A stretch of DNA of 12,428 nt, taken from Deltaproteobacteria bacterium. Lineage in GTDB: Bacteria > Bdellovibrionota > UBA1018 > UBA923. This document shows positions 1 through 6,967 of the stretch, piece after piece; positions within the stretch are counted from its first letter, which is position 1, and each line of letters opens with the position of its first letter. The stretch covers positions 1-12,428 of the forward strand of contig JACQAW010000213.1 in assembly GCA_016194725.1 (NCBI GenBank). Direction: 5' to 3'. Below the pieces are notes generated by a model. It saw nothing but the letters and a program-made list of their open reading frames with translations, did no database searches and was not told the origin of the DNA. The translations under genes and the position numbers were made by a program.

Positions 1-728
1 ATCTGGTGCTGGCGGCCCGTCATGAGCTCGCAGTCAATCAGCGAAAGGCCGTTGGGCGCGCGTTCAAGTACTTCGAAGTGGGTCAGCGCTTCCAGCTCGC
101 TCGTACCCTTGGGGTAGGCTTGCATTTTGAGCCGAATGAAAGAGTTGGCCGAGCCAATATCGGCGTCGACCGTAAATTTGTCTTCGGGAGGATGCCCGAT
201 GACGATAGCGGAGTAGCGTTTTTCAGTCGTGCGCTCGCGAAATTGCTTCACCAAACTGCCGGCGGTTTCGGGATCCTTGGCCAAGAGCACCACGCCGCTG
301 GTCTCGCGATCCAGACGATGAATCAAATGGTAAGGGCGGCCGCGGTCTTTGCGCAGGCTCATCAATAGCGTGTTGAACAGGAACTTCCCGGCGGGGTGCA
401 CAGGCAGGTTGCCCGGCTTGTCGATCACCAGCACGTGGTCGTCCTCGAAAAGAATGCCGTATTTGATGTCCACTGGCGGCTCTTCGGTTTGCTGGGTCAG
501 CACCTTGATGGCTTCACCGGGGCGCAGGGTAGTCGACGCTTTGAGCCGCTTGCCGTCCATGCAAATACGCCCCTGGTCAATCCACCCTTGCAGCTTGTTG
601 CGCGAAAAATGCGGATAACGGTCGCGCAAAAAGTTATCCGCGCGCCAGCCATCATGGCAGTCGTCGACGGTGTGGGTAACGATGAAGACCCCGTCGATGA
701 GCTCACGGGTACGCAATTCGCCTGGCAT
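1..728 (-). CDS. RluA-family 23S rRNA/tRNA pseudouridine synthase, 3' end cut by window edge
   Basis: This enzyme isomerises specific uridines in structured RNA (rRNA or tRNA) to pseudouridine in the cytoplasm. 242 complete codons are visible. An S4-like RNA-binding segment spans about residues 28-76 (begins WRADNFLRDRYPHFSR). The catalytic domain follows, with the family signature HRLDRETSG at 137-145, in which Asp140 is the expected catalytic residue. The last visible residues, MTGRQHQ, match the conserved TGRxHQIR motif, so roughly the final 60-80 residues lie outside the window. The ATG at 726-728 is preceded in frame, two codons upstream, by TGA, so translation cannot begin further upstream in this frame. 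There is no Shine-Dalgarno; a -10-like TATAGA (minus strand, 739-744) lies 10 nt before the ATG. The family is certain. Which of RluA, RluC, RluD or another paralogue it is cannot be told from this fragment. Confidence 0.93.
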   Translation of the reverse strand, partial: MPGELRTRELIDGVFIVTHTVDDCHDGWRADNFLRDRYPHFSRNKLQGWIDQGRICMDGKRLKASTTLRPGEAIKVLTQQTEEPPVDIKYGILFEDDHVLVIDKPGNLPVHPAGKFLFNTLLMSLRKDRGRPYHLIHRLDRETSGVVLLAKDPETAGSLVKQFRERTTEKRYSAIVIGHPPEDKFTVDADIGSANSFIRLKMQAYPKGTSELEALTHFEVLERAPNGLSLIDCELMTGRQHQ

Positions 729-1017
729 GGTTGTTCAATCTATAGCACACGAAGCCATAAATGGCATGGGCCGGAGGCGTGCGGAGCTAAGGCGGTCCAA
801 GTCGAATCTGCGCGGTTCTATCGGCTGGATCTTGGCTGCAGCAAATTGGCCGAATTCGGTAAATACCAACTCCGACTCAGGCTTTGGCAGGGGGCCGGCT
901 CCAGCCCGCCGGCAGCCAAACGGGCGATCGCCATTCGTGTGAATGAGGCACGGCCGGACTGAGCTTCGGGTGAGCGAAGTGTCCGGCCGTGTAACGTCCC
1001 TCTTGTTCTCCACTACT
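729..1017. other. Intergenic gap between M48 protease and RluA genes
   Basis: This 289-nt stretch separates two minus-strand genes. Its one clear element is the strong hairpin at 949-991. A -10-like TATAGA for the RluA gene lies at 739-744 on the minus strand, without a convincing -35. A GGCGATCGCC palindrome at 923-932 is probably chance in GC-rich DNA. A 92-codon minus-strand reading frame fills the gap, but I do not think it is a gene. Confidence 0.6.
949..991 (-). terminator. Long perfect hairpin after the M48 protease gene, probable terminator
   Basis: The arms CACGGCCGGAC (949-959) and GTCCGGCCGTG (981-991) are perfect 11-bp inverted complements. Inside the loop a second stem, CTTCG (964-968) with CGAAG (975-979), extends the structure. 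It starts 27 nt after the stop of the leftward M48 gene, so it probably ends that transcript. No U-run follows on the minus strand (next bases read CCTCATTC), so it is not a textbook intrinsic terminator. The plus-strand downstream side (CCCTCTTGTTCTCC) is more pyrimidine-rich, but no plus-strand gene leads into it. Confidence 0.5.
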
Positions 1018-2607
1018 TCAGCGATCAGAACCTGATTCCGGCTTTGTATCGGGCTTGGTGTCTTTGGTATCGGCGAGGTCCTGAATCTGTTTGAGCTTGG
1101 CTTTCAATTCAGTTTGCTCGTCGACCTGCTTTGCCGCTTCGATCTTCTTTTTCAGAAGATCGGCAACCGACGGGGCCAGTAAACCTTTAATGATATCCTC
1201 CTTGTCGGCCTTGATCTTGGCGATCAGCTGGTCAAACAAGGCGTCATTCGGAGCCGCCAGGGGCGAGGCCGCGATTTGCGCGAAGATCTGCAGTCCCAGC
1301 TGGCTGAAGCCCTTGCCGTAACGCGAGAGCTGGCTGGTGAAGCTGTCTTTGGTTTTTAGACGGACCAGGGTGTCGTCCGTATCCGCTTTTTCTTCGAGGT
1401 ACTTTTTGTAGCTCGAAGCCATGATGGCGGTGCCCTCGACGATGCGGGTGAAGATTTCGATTTCCTTGCCGAAGGCGTTCTGGTTCAGGCGCGCCTTGAG
1501 ACTCGAGAATGGCTTTGAGGCCGCGTAGTCAGATACCTCAACCAGGCGCAAAACACTGAAAGGGTGTGAGCCTTGTTCAGAGGCAATCGAGTCTACCTCT
1601 TCGAGCGAGGCGCTGGTGGCCAGCACCGAACGCACCTGCTTGATGAGCTCTTCGACGTTGAACTCCGAGCTCAGGGCCTTGGAGCCGTAAGCCAGCGTTG
1701 ACAGCAGCGCGAGCGGCGCCTGGGCGTCGCCCGTCACGATGGCTGCGGCGCGGTCGGCGGTCAGCTCGCAGTTGCGCTGAAAGTCGCTTGCCTGGGCGCT
1801 GTTTTCGAACGACTCGATGGTGGCCTTTTCCGAAACAAGTTCCAGTGCGGACGCGGCCAGCGAGCCACGCAGCGATGGCGGCAGCTCGTTGAATACCTTG
1901 TCATAGAAAGGCGAATGCGTCGCCGCGTTCGTGCTGGTGTTGCGGGCTTCGAAGTCGGCTGCCAGGATAAGGCCGTTCAGGATGGCGCGATCCTTGACGT
2001 GTCCCATCTCGTGGCCCAGCAGCGCCAGCATGGCGTCGTCGGTGAGCATTTCGACTGCGGGGGCGTAGATCACCACGTCATAGTCGTCCTGCTTGTAGCT
2101 GTAGGTATAGGCGTTGAAATCGGCCGACAGCTGGATGAACACATGAAAGTTGTCGCTCAGTTCGAGGGCCTTTGAGGCCTTGAGCGCCAGCCTGTAAAGA
2201 TGCGGAAACTGCTTGGGGCTGACCAGCACCGATTTGAGCAGATTCAGGTTGCGCTCGTGCTTTTGCATGGCGTCGAGCTTTTTCTTGTACGCGTTGATCT
2301 TGGCGATGGTTTCAGGGCTGCCGTACTTGATCTTCTCAAGATACTTCCTGGCGGCAGCCGTTCTGAAGTCGTCGGCCGAAAATAGGCCCGCGATGTCCTT
2401 GTTCTGAGCGGCGAACATGGCCAGGCTTTTTTCAATCTCGGCCGGGTCGGCGGCATTGGCGGCTTCGGTTTCGTGGCCGGCGTCGGTCATATTGATGGCC
2501 TTGAATTCACTAGCCTTGAAATCGAGTGCTGCTGCGGTCCTGATACTTCCGGCGGCGAGCATGCCGACCAAAGCAATGCCAAGCACCGTATTCCTGATCC
2601 CTCTCAC
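1018..2607 (-). CDS. Exported M48-family zinc metalloprotease
   Basis: A predicted exported endopeptidase of 529 aa. The N-terminus is a Sec signal peptide (basic MRGIR, hydrophobic 8-20, AxA-type site near AAA-LDF at 26-28), so it likely acts in the periplasm. The zinc site is HEMGH at 199-203 with Glu200 as catalytic base. The third ligand is probably Glu281 in CELTADR, matching the ExxxD pattern of M48, followed by an SHPFSVLRL stretch at 347-355 typical of the domain end. The roughly 180-residue C-terminus is helical and charged, ending in a low-complexity tail (TKDTKPDTKPESGSDR). I recognise no TPR repeats there, unlike BepA. The start is GTG, with an in-frame TAG three codons upstream and a strong GGGAGG four bases away. 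Family members act in envelope protein quality control, but the substrate here is unknown. Confidence 0.9.
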   Translation of the reverse strand: MRGIRNTVLGIALVGMLAAGSIRTAAALDFKASEFKAINMTDAGHETEAANAADPAEIEKSLAMFAAQNKDIAGLFSADDFRTAAARKYLEKIKYGSPETIAKINAYKKKLDAMQKHERNLNLLKSVLVSPKQFPHLYRLALKASKALELSDNFHVFIQLSADFNAYTYSYKQDDYDVVIYAPAVEMLTDDAMLALLGHEMGHVKDRAILNGLILAADFEARNTSTNAATHSPFYDKVFNELPPSLRGSLAASALELVSEKATIESFENSAQASDFQRNCELTADRAAAIVTGDAQAPLALLSTLAYGSKALSSEFNVEELIKQVRSVLATSASLEEVDSIASEQGSHPFSVLRLVEVSDYAASKPFSSLKARLNQNAFGKEIEIFTRIVEGTAIMASSYKKYLEEKADTDDTLVRLKTKDSFTSQLSRYGKGFSQLGLQIFAQIAASPLAAPNDALFDQLIAKIKADKEDIIKGLLAPSVADLLKKKIEAAKQVDEQTELKAKLKQIQDLADTKDTKPDTKPESGSDR

Positions 2608-2617
2608 AAAACCTCCC
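2608..2617 (-). promoter_or_regulatory. Ribosome-binding site fixing the GTG start of the M48 protease
   Basis: On the minus strand GGGAGG (2612-2617) is followed by TTTT and then GTG. It decides for GTG at 2605-2607, because an in-frame TAG overlaps the start of the same element. A -10-like TATAGG at 2623-2628 would start transcription almost at the Shine-Dalgarno, giving a leader of about 9 nt; no good -35 accompanies it. Confidence 0.65.
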
Positions 2618-2709
2618 TAATCCCTATAGCTCGTTGAGAAAGTGCGACTGTTACTGAGGAAAGGAGCTAGCACGCTGCATTGGACTTGGCAATACGCCGC
2701 GTCAAAAAA

Positions 2710-2723
2710 AGTACAGATGTACT
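2710..2723. promoter_or_regulatory. 14-bp palindrome, possible operator upstream of M48 protease
   Basis: AGTACA-GA-TGTACT has two perfect 6-bp arms about a 2-bp centre, followed 1 bp later by another GTAC. It lies about 100 bp upstream of the M48 start, flanked by an A-run. The dyad form suits a dimeric repressor or activator, but I recognise no specific regulator and nothing tests it here. Confidence 0.3.
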
Positions 2724-2903
2724 GGTACATAAGTGCATGTCTTTGATTTACGGGGATTTCCGGGTTTTTTTAGACAATGCCGGAGTGCTGAACTGCGATT
2801 TTGCCCGCGTCAGCCGCCTAAAGTTTTGGCAAATTCGGCGCGCAAAGGGTCTCGGAAATTGTAAAAATCGGGTCGAATCGGCAACCGGCCGTGTGCAAAA
2901 ATT

Positions 2904-5129
2904 TCAATATTTGGTCTTCAGCAAATACAAGATCGTTTGCCTCGCGCAGACTTCGCAATATCCCAGCTTCTTCACCATGGTGCCGATCGTTTGCGTCGCC
3001 AGCTTGAAATGATCGGTGGTGCGATCCTCTTTTTCGGTGCCGAAAAATTGAATAGCGTCACTAAGCATTCGCATCTGCGATTTCTGCTGGTTGAAGTAGT
3101 GGTCTTCCAGCTTCTTCATGTACTCCGGAAACACCAGTCGGTAATCGACCGCCTGGCCGGCGAAGTCCTTGGCGTGGTCCAGGGCGTAGGCGCCGATGCT
3201 CGAGATCACGTTGTTGCGAAACGCTTCGCGCTCGGCGCCGCCGGGCGGGGCTTCGATGATCTGCTCGAACTCGTCGATCAGATGAACGTCGGGGTTTTCC
3301 ATTTTGCCGGTGATGGCGTTTTTGATTTTCTCTTTCTTGAGCTGGCTTGAAAGATTGATGATGTAGCGCTTGAGAAAATCCTCGTACTGACGGGTGTCGA
3401 ATACGCCCATGCTCTCGCGCACCTCCTGGTCCAGAATGGCCAGGTACTCGTTGCGCACGACATTGATGAACTCGCCGCTGTCGTGATAGCCGTCTTTAAC
3501 GTCCTGCTTCAGAAAGTCATATTCGCTGGTGCGTCGCTTGATGAACTCCTCGAGCTCCCACATCACGCTAAGCGGGCTCAGGCATTCGAACTCGGCGTTT
3601 TGAGCGGCGTCGTACAGCACGCCTTTGATTTCGCGCGCCGAAGCGCCCATGCGCCCCTCATAGTAAGGCACGGTGGAGTACTCGTCGCGCAGCTTGCGAA
3701 TCGTGGCCTTGAGCAGCTTGCGCTCTTCGGCCGAAAGGTGCGAGGGCATGCCCGCGTGGTCGTACAGGCGCGCTTTTTCAACCGGCGTCAGCGCCCCGAT
3801 GATGTTGGTCAGATTCGGCTGATAATGAATGGCATTCGGTTTTTTCAGGCGGGTCAATACCGCCCAGAGCGCGGCCACGAACGTGGTGTGCGGGCTTACG
3901 TGTTTTTCGCCCGCGTACTTTTTGATGCTGATGTCGTAAATCTTTTTCTCTTCGGAATACTCGAGCAGGTAAGGGGCGCGAATGAGCTCGATGCGGGCCT
4001 TGAACGACGTGAAGTCGGGGAACTCCTTGAATGCGTCCAGCTGCAGCTCGTTGGTCGAGCCCACCATGACCGTGTCCAGAAAAGCGATGCTGGGGCCCAC
4101 GTTCACGCTGCCGCTTTCACAGGCAATCAATAGATATTTGAACGTGTCGACCGGCCGCTTTAAAAGATCGGCGTATTCGACAATGCCGCGGTTGGCGTCG
4201 ACCAGGTCGCCCGAAAGCTCGTAGAGCGACACGCTTTGCAGCGAGGCCGGCAAAAAGCCCAGGCTCTTGTCCATCGTCACCTGCCTGACGCTTGCGTCGA
4301 CGTGCATCTGGGGTTCGATGGTCACGGCCGCCGTGCGGTAGCGTTTCGAGACGTAGAAACGCTCGACCTGCACGTGCTGCAGCACGCGTTTCAGATCGCC
4401 CCGGTACGCGGTCAGCAGCGCTTCGAAGATCATCTTGCACTTGTGGCAAAGGTCGCCCTTGCTCAGGTAGTCGGGCACCGAGCCCTTGCCCTTGAGTACC
4501 GAGCCCAGTAAATCGCGGCGTGCGGGTGCAGGCAGCAGCAGCAAGGCATGGTCGCGCAGTTCACAGGTCACGCGCGCGGCAATTTCCTCTTCGGCAAGCT
4601 TGGCAAACGAGTCGATGTTGTTTTTGGCTCCGGTGTAGGTGGCCAGGCCCAGGCCGCCCTTCAAATACTTATCGACGGGAAAAATCCAGTTGAACTTGTA
4701 GGTCGCGCCTTCGGCGGTTTCGCTATAAGCCTCAAGGCCGCGGGTCATGCAGTTGACGATGCTTGATTTGGCCGAGCCGTTCGGGCCGTGCAGCAGCACG
4801 AGCTTGTTGTTCAAGCCTTCTTTGACGAAGTTTTGCAGCGAGCGGTAAATGGAGTGCTGCACGTCGTTCTGGGCAATCACCCGGTAGCGCAGGTCGCCGC
4901 CGTCGGCGCCAAAATCCATGTCGAAAAGTTTGAAGTGGGTGCTGCCGTTCTTGGTTTCGACGTGCCCGAAGTGGTCCATCATGTCGACCACGTACTGCGC
5001 CGAGCCGCGCGTGTGCCTTTTGGGCTCGGCCGAGACAACATCCATGTACTCTTCAAACGTGAGGATGCGGTTGGTGCGCTCAAACTCCGTTTTGACTTGT
5101 TGCTCGATCTTGCTGAGAAGGTGTTCCAT
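2904..5129 (-). CDS. prkA: PrkA-family AAA+ protein (serine protein kinase / ATP-dependent protease)
   Basis: A cytoplasmic AAA+ stress protein of 741 aa. The PrkA core is recognisable. Walker A is GPNGSAKSS at 115-123. The CHKCKMIFEALL segment at 228-239 and DANRGIVEYADLLKR at 311-325 are typical of PrkA, as is the later stretch resembling sensor regions, running to RAPYLLEYSEEKKIYD. The PrkA C-terminal kinase-like region follows and ends in GYCEVC (723-728). It is about 100 residues longer than E. coli YeaG and B. subtilis PrkA, as I recall their lengths. PrkA was first described as a serine kinase and later reported as an ATP-dependent protease in Bacillus. It usually neighbours YeaH/DUF444 and SpoVR/YcgB; neither is here. 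The ATG follows the 5'-nucleotidase stop by 27 nt, with no Shine-Dalgarno but a -10-like TATAGT 7 nt upstream. Confidence 0.92.
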   Translation of the reverse strand: MEHLLSKIEQQVKTEFERTNRILTFEEYMDVVSAEPKRHTRGSAQYVVDMMDHFGHVETKNGSTHFKLFDMDFGADGGDLRYRVIAQNDVQHSIYRSLQNFVKEGLNNKLVLLHGPNGSAKSSIVNCMTRGLEAYSETAEGATYKFNWIFPVDKYLKGGLGLATYTGAKNNIDSFAKLAEEEIAARVTCELRDHALLLLPAPARRDLLGSVLKGKGSVPDYLSKGDLCHKCKMIFEALLTAYRGDLKRVLQHVQVERFYVSKRYRTAAVTIEPQMHVDASVRQVTMDKSLGFLPASLQSVSLYELSGDLVDANRGIVEYADLLKRPVDTFKYLLIACESGSVNVGPSIAFLDTVMVGSTNELQLDAFKEFPDFTSFKARIELIRAPYLLEYSEEKKIYDISIKKYAGEKHVSPHTTFVAALWAVLTRLKKPNAIHYQPNLTNIIGALTPVEKARLYDHAGMPSHLSAEERKLLKATIRKLRDEYSTVPYYEGRMGASAREIKGVLYDAAQNAEFECLSPLSVMWELEEFIKRRTSEYDFLKQDVKDGYHDSGEFINVVRNEYLAILDQEVRESMGVFDTRQYEDFLKRYIINLSSQLKKEKIKNAITGKMENPDVHLIDEFEQIIEAPPGGAEREAFRNNVISSIGAYALDHAKDFAGQAVDYRLVFPEYMKKLEDHYFNQQKSQMRMLSDAIQFFGTEKEDRTTDHFKLATQTIGTMVKKLGYCEVCARQTILYLLKTKY

Positions 5130-5142
5130 GCCTGAAACTATA
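5130..5142 (-). promoter_or_regulatory. Putative -10 element giving a near-leaderless prkA transcript
   Basis: Minus-strand TATAGT (5137-5142; alternatively the overlapping TATTAT) ends 7 nt before the prkA ATG, so the expected start site would be within a base or two of the start codon. No Shine-Dalgarno is present. A TTGACC at 5155-5160, overlapping the upstream stop codon, is too close (12 nt) to be a normal -35, so support is weak. Confidence 0.35.
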
Positions 5143-5156
5143 ATATGGATGTCCGG

Positions 5157-6932
5157 TCAACGCGGAGCAATATTCGTCACACGCGGGCGGGCAGGCGAGT
5201 AATAGTCCTTCGGATTCACGTCGGGGTGTTTTTTGAGATAATCGCTCAAAATGTCGCGCTCCCAGATGTCGGGAAACGCCTGCTTTCTTTTGGCGGGAAT
5301 GTCATTATAGACCACCGCCTCGTGATCGCCGCCCGAAACCAGAAAATCCATTGTTGCGACCTTGTAATACTTCTCATCGTCAAGGGGCGTGCCCGCGTCG
5401 TCGGTGATTTCGACGATCAGGTTTCGTTCCCAGTCTTCTTTTTTCCCGTCACCGTCCAGATCGCGATCCCAGCTGCCGCGTTGCCCGGGGGCGGCTGCCT
5501 GCCGTTTCACGCGCAGGCCGCTGATTCCACCCACGCCGTGCCCGCCGCTGAGCGCGATTTCGAGCAGGCGGCGCAGCTCGGCGCCGCGCATGTTCACTAC
5601 GGTCAGGCTGTTGTCGAAGGGCAGCACATTGAAAACGTCGGCATAGGTCAGGCTGCCCGCGGGCAGCTGCTCGCCGCGAATTCCGCCGGCATTGATGAGC
5701 GCGAAATCAGCGCCCGCGACTTCGCTGGCCATGAGCCGGATGGAATCGGCGATCAGGTTGGCCAGCGCGTTTTCAGCGCCATAGTTTTTGACAAAGGGTG
5801 CTGTCGCCGAGCCCGAGGGTCGCGCTCGTATTTCGCTTGCTGAGTCGCGGTAGGGCTTGAGCGTCGCCGTGATGTCGGGAACGCTTGCCGTTTCCGGCAC
5901 GGTCATAAAAGCTTCATAACGGGCACGCAGGCCTGTGTCGTGCGCGCCGCTCAGGTGCAGCACGCCCACCGATTTTGCCCCCGTGCCGGCTTCGAGAACC
6001 GGCGTGCCGTGCACGGCTTCCTGCGCCAGCATATGGGTGTGCCCGGCTACAACCGCATCGAGAGTGCCCTCGGGCAGCTCGCGCAGCAGGCGCAGCATCT
6101 CGGCGCGATCGCCCTCGAGCTTGCAGTGCCCGTCCAGGTGCGGGTGCTCGGACTTGGTGGGGTCGGGGTTGCACAGCAGGCCCGCGTGCGCGGTGAGCAG
6201 CACCAGGTCGCAAGCTTCTTTCTCTCTCAGATGCTTGGCTTCGGCTTCGACCACCGGGCGCAGCTCTTCGAAATGAACGCCCTTGATGAACTCGGGACGA
6301 GTAATGGCCGGCGTGCCAAACGAGGTGACGCCGATGACGCAGACTTTGCGGCCCGCCCGCTGAAAAATCGCATGGGGTTCGAAAACAGTGCGTTGCCCCA
6401 GGGCATTGCAGTGTTCGATCTGTGCCCCGTGGTGCTGTCGGCAACGGGCCTTGCTGGTGCGCACGATGTTGGCCGAGAGCCACTTGAAACGGCCCTGGCG
6501 CACGCGCGCTTTGATATTGCCCATTCCATCTTCGCCTCCTTTAACGCTGATGCGGCCGATGGTGGCGGGGCCGAAGTCGAGATCATGGTTGCCAATGGCC
6601 GCGGCGTCCAGCCCGACAGCATTGAAAAAGTCGACGATCGACTTTCCCTTGCTCAGGTTACCCTCGAGCGAACCTTGAAAAAGGTCGCCGCCATCGAGGT
6701 GAAGCATCTGTTCGCCATACTGCGCTTTGAGAGAACGCAGAACTGATGCCAGTCCCTCTGCACGTCCCAGCGCCGCATGAAAATCAGAGGTAGCGACCAG
6801 GATCAGCTCGTTGGGGTCGGGCGCCGCGACTCTGGGCTGCCGGTTGTCGCGCGACGACAGCGTGGAACAGCTCGTCGTCCAAAGCATGACCAGAAAAAGC
6901 AGGCAAAGCGAAAGCAGGGAAATTGAGCGCAT
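5157..6932 (-). CDS. UshA-like 5'-nucleotidase / metallophosphatase lipoprotein
   Basis: A 591-aa exported bifunctional metallophosphatase/5'-nucleotidase expected to strip phosphate from extracytoplasmic nucleotides. Residues 1-22 form a lipoprotein signal with the loose lipobox WTTSC (Cys22). The calcineurin-like domain (about 43-340) carries the two-metal ligands in order: TSDFHA (Asp50, His52), LDGGD (Asp83), GNHD (Asn115, His116), TAHAG (His249) and GHTH (His298, His300). The C-terminal nucleotide-binding domain (about 380-560) includes KNYGAENALANLIAD, NAGGIRG and FLVSGGD. An acidic loop at 491-502 in this domain matches the EF-hand calcium pattern. The ATG at 6930-6932 has no Shine-Dalgarno and is directly abutted by a palindrome. 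The gene lies 24 nt after the four-helix membrane protein gene, in a probable operon with rdgB. The family is certain; the exact substrate (nucleotide, UDP-sugar, cyclic nucleotide) is not. Confidence 0.93.
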   Translation of the reverse strand: MRSISLLSLCLLFLVMLWTTSCSTLSSRDNRQPRVAAPDPNELILVATSDFHAALGRAEGLASVLRSLKAQYGEQMLHLDGGDLFQGSLEGNLSKGKSIVDFFNAVGLDAAAIGNHDLDFGPATIGRISVKGGEDGMGNIKARVRQGRFKWLSANIVRTSKARCRQHHGAQIEHCNALGQRTVFEPHAIFQRAGRKVCVIGVTSFGTPAITRPEFIKGVHFEELRPVVEAEAKHLREKEACDLVLLTAHAGLLCNPDPTKSEHPHLDGHCKLEGDRAEMLRLLRELPEGTLDAVVAGHTHMLAQEAVHGTPVLEAGTGAKSVGVLHLSGAHDTGLRARYEAFMTVPETASVPDITATLKPYRDSASEIRARPSGSATAPFVKNYGAENALANLIADSIRLMASEVAGADFALINAGGIRGEQLPAGSLTYADVFNVLPFDNSLTVVNMRGAELRRLLEIALSGGHGVGGISGLRVKRQAAAPGQRGSWDRDLDGDGKKEDWERNLIVEITDDAGTPLDDEKYYKVATMDFLVSGGDHEAVVYNDIPAKRKQAFPDIWERDILSDYLKKHPDVNPKDYYSPARPRVTNIAPR

Positions 6933-6946
6933 GTTAAAGTTTTAAC
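6933..6946. promoter_or_regulatory. Palindrome GTTAAA-GT-TTTAAC abutting the 5'-nucleotidase start
   Basis: Perfect 6-bp arms about a 2-bp centre end exactly at the ATG, where a Shine-Dalgarno would normally sit. It overlaps the putative -10 described for this gene. It could be an operator or simply an AT-rich coincidence. Confidence 0.3.
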
Positions 6947-6967
6947 GCTCTTGAATCTAATGTTCAA
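6939..6967 (-). promoter_or_regulatory. Putative internal promoter for the 5'-nucleotidase gene (leaderless geometry)
   Basis: Minus-strand TTGAAC (6962-6967) and TAAAAC (6939-6944) are separated by exactly 17 nt. Each matches four of six sigma70 consensus bases. The hexamer ends 6 nt before the ATG, so +1 would fall on the A of the start codon. The -35 lies inside the last codons of the upstream gene. Confidence 0.35.

Larger units (their letters stand above)
2608..2903. other. AT-richer intergenic gap upstream of the M48 protease gene
   Basis: This 296-nt region between prkA and the M48 gene holds the ribosome-binding site of the M48 gene, an AGTACA-GA-TGTACT palindrome and runs of A or T (2704-2710, 2765-2771). 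I see no convincing complete promoter and no clear intrinsic terminator for prkA. No conserved small reading frame is evident; the 110-codon plus-strand frame here runs into antisense prkA and looks spurious. Confidence 0.5.

Noticed and set aside
735..1013. A 92-codon minus-strand frame with GTG start that fits between the M48 stop (4 nt after it) and the RluA start (6 nt before it), with operon-like spacing
   Set aside because: It runs straight through the strong hairpin, has no Shine-Dalgarno, and its translation is rich in Arg and Pro with rare-type arginine codons and no recognisable domain. Its third-position GC is about 65%, similar to real genes here, so composition alone does not exclude it; a homologue search would decide.
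2751..2771. Possible plus-strand terminator (G/C-rich bases followed by seven T)
   Set aside because: The best stem is only 3-4 bp (CGG with CCG), and no plus-strand gene leads into it.
2680..3012. A 110-codon plus-strand frame in the gap upstream of the M48 gene
   Set aside because: It crosses into the 3' end of prkA on the opposite strand, begins in AT-rich regulatory DNA and has no ribosome-binding site or recognisable motif.
3483..4133. A 216-codon plus-strand frame opposite prkA
   Set aside because: It is the antisense image of a well-supported AAA+ gene; long antisense frames are expected in GC-rich coding DNA.
5940..6746. A 268-codon plus-strand frame opposite the 5'-nucleotidase
   Set aside because: It is antisense to a gene whose metal-binding motifs are all intact, and its protein shows no family motif.
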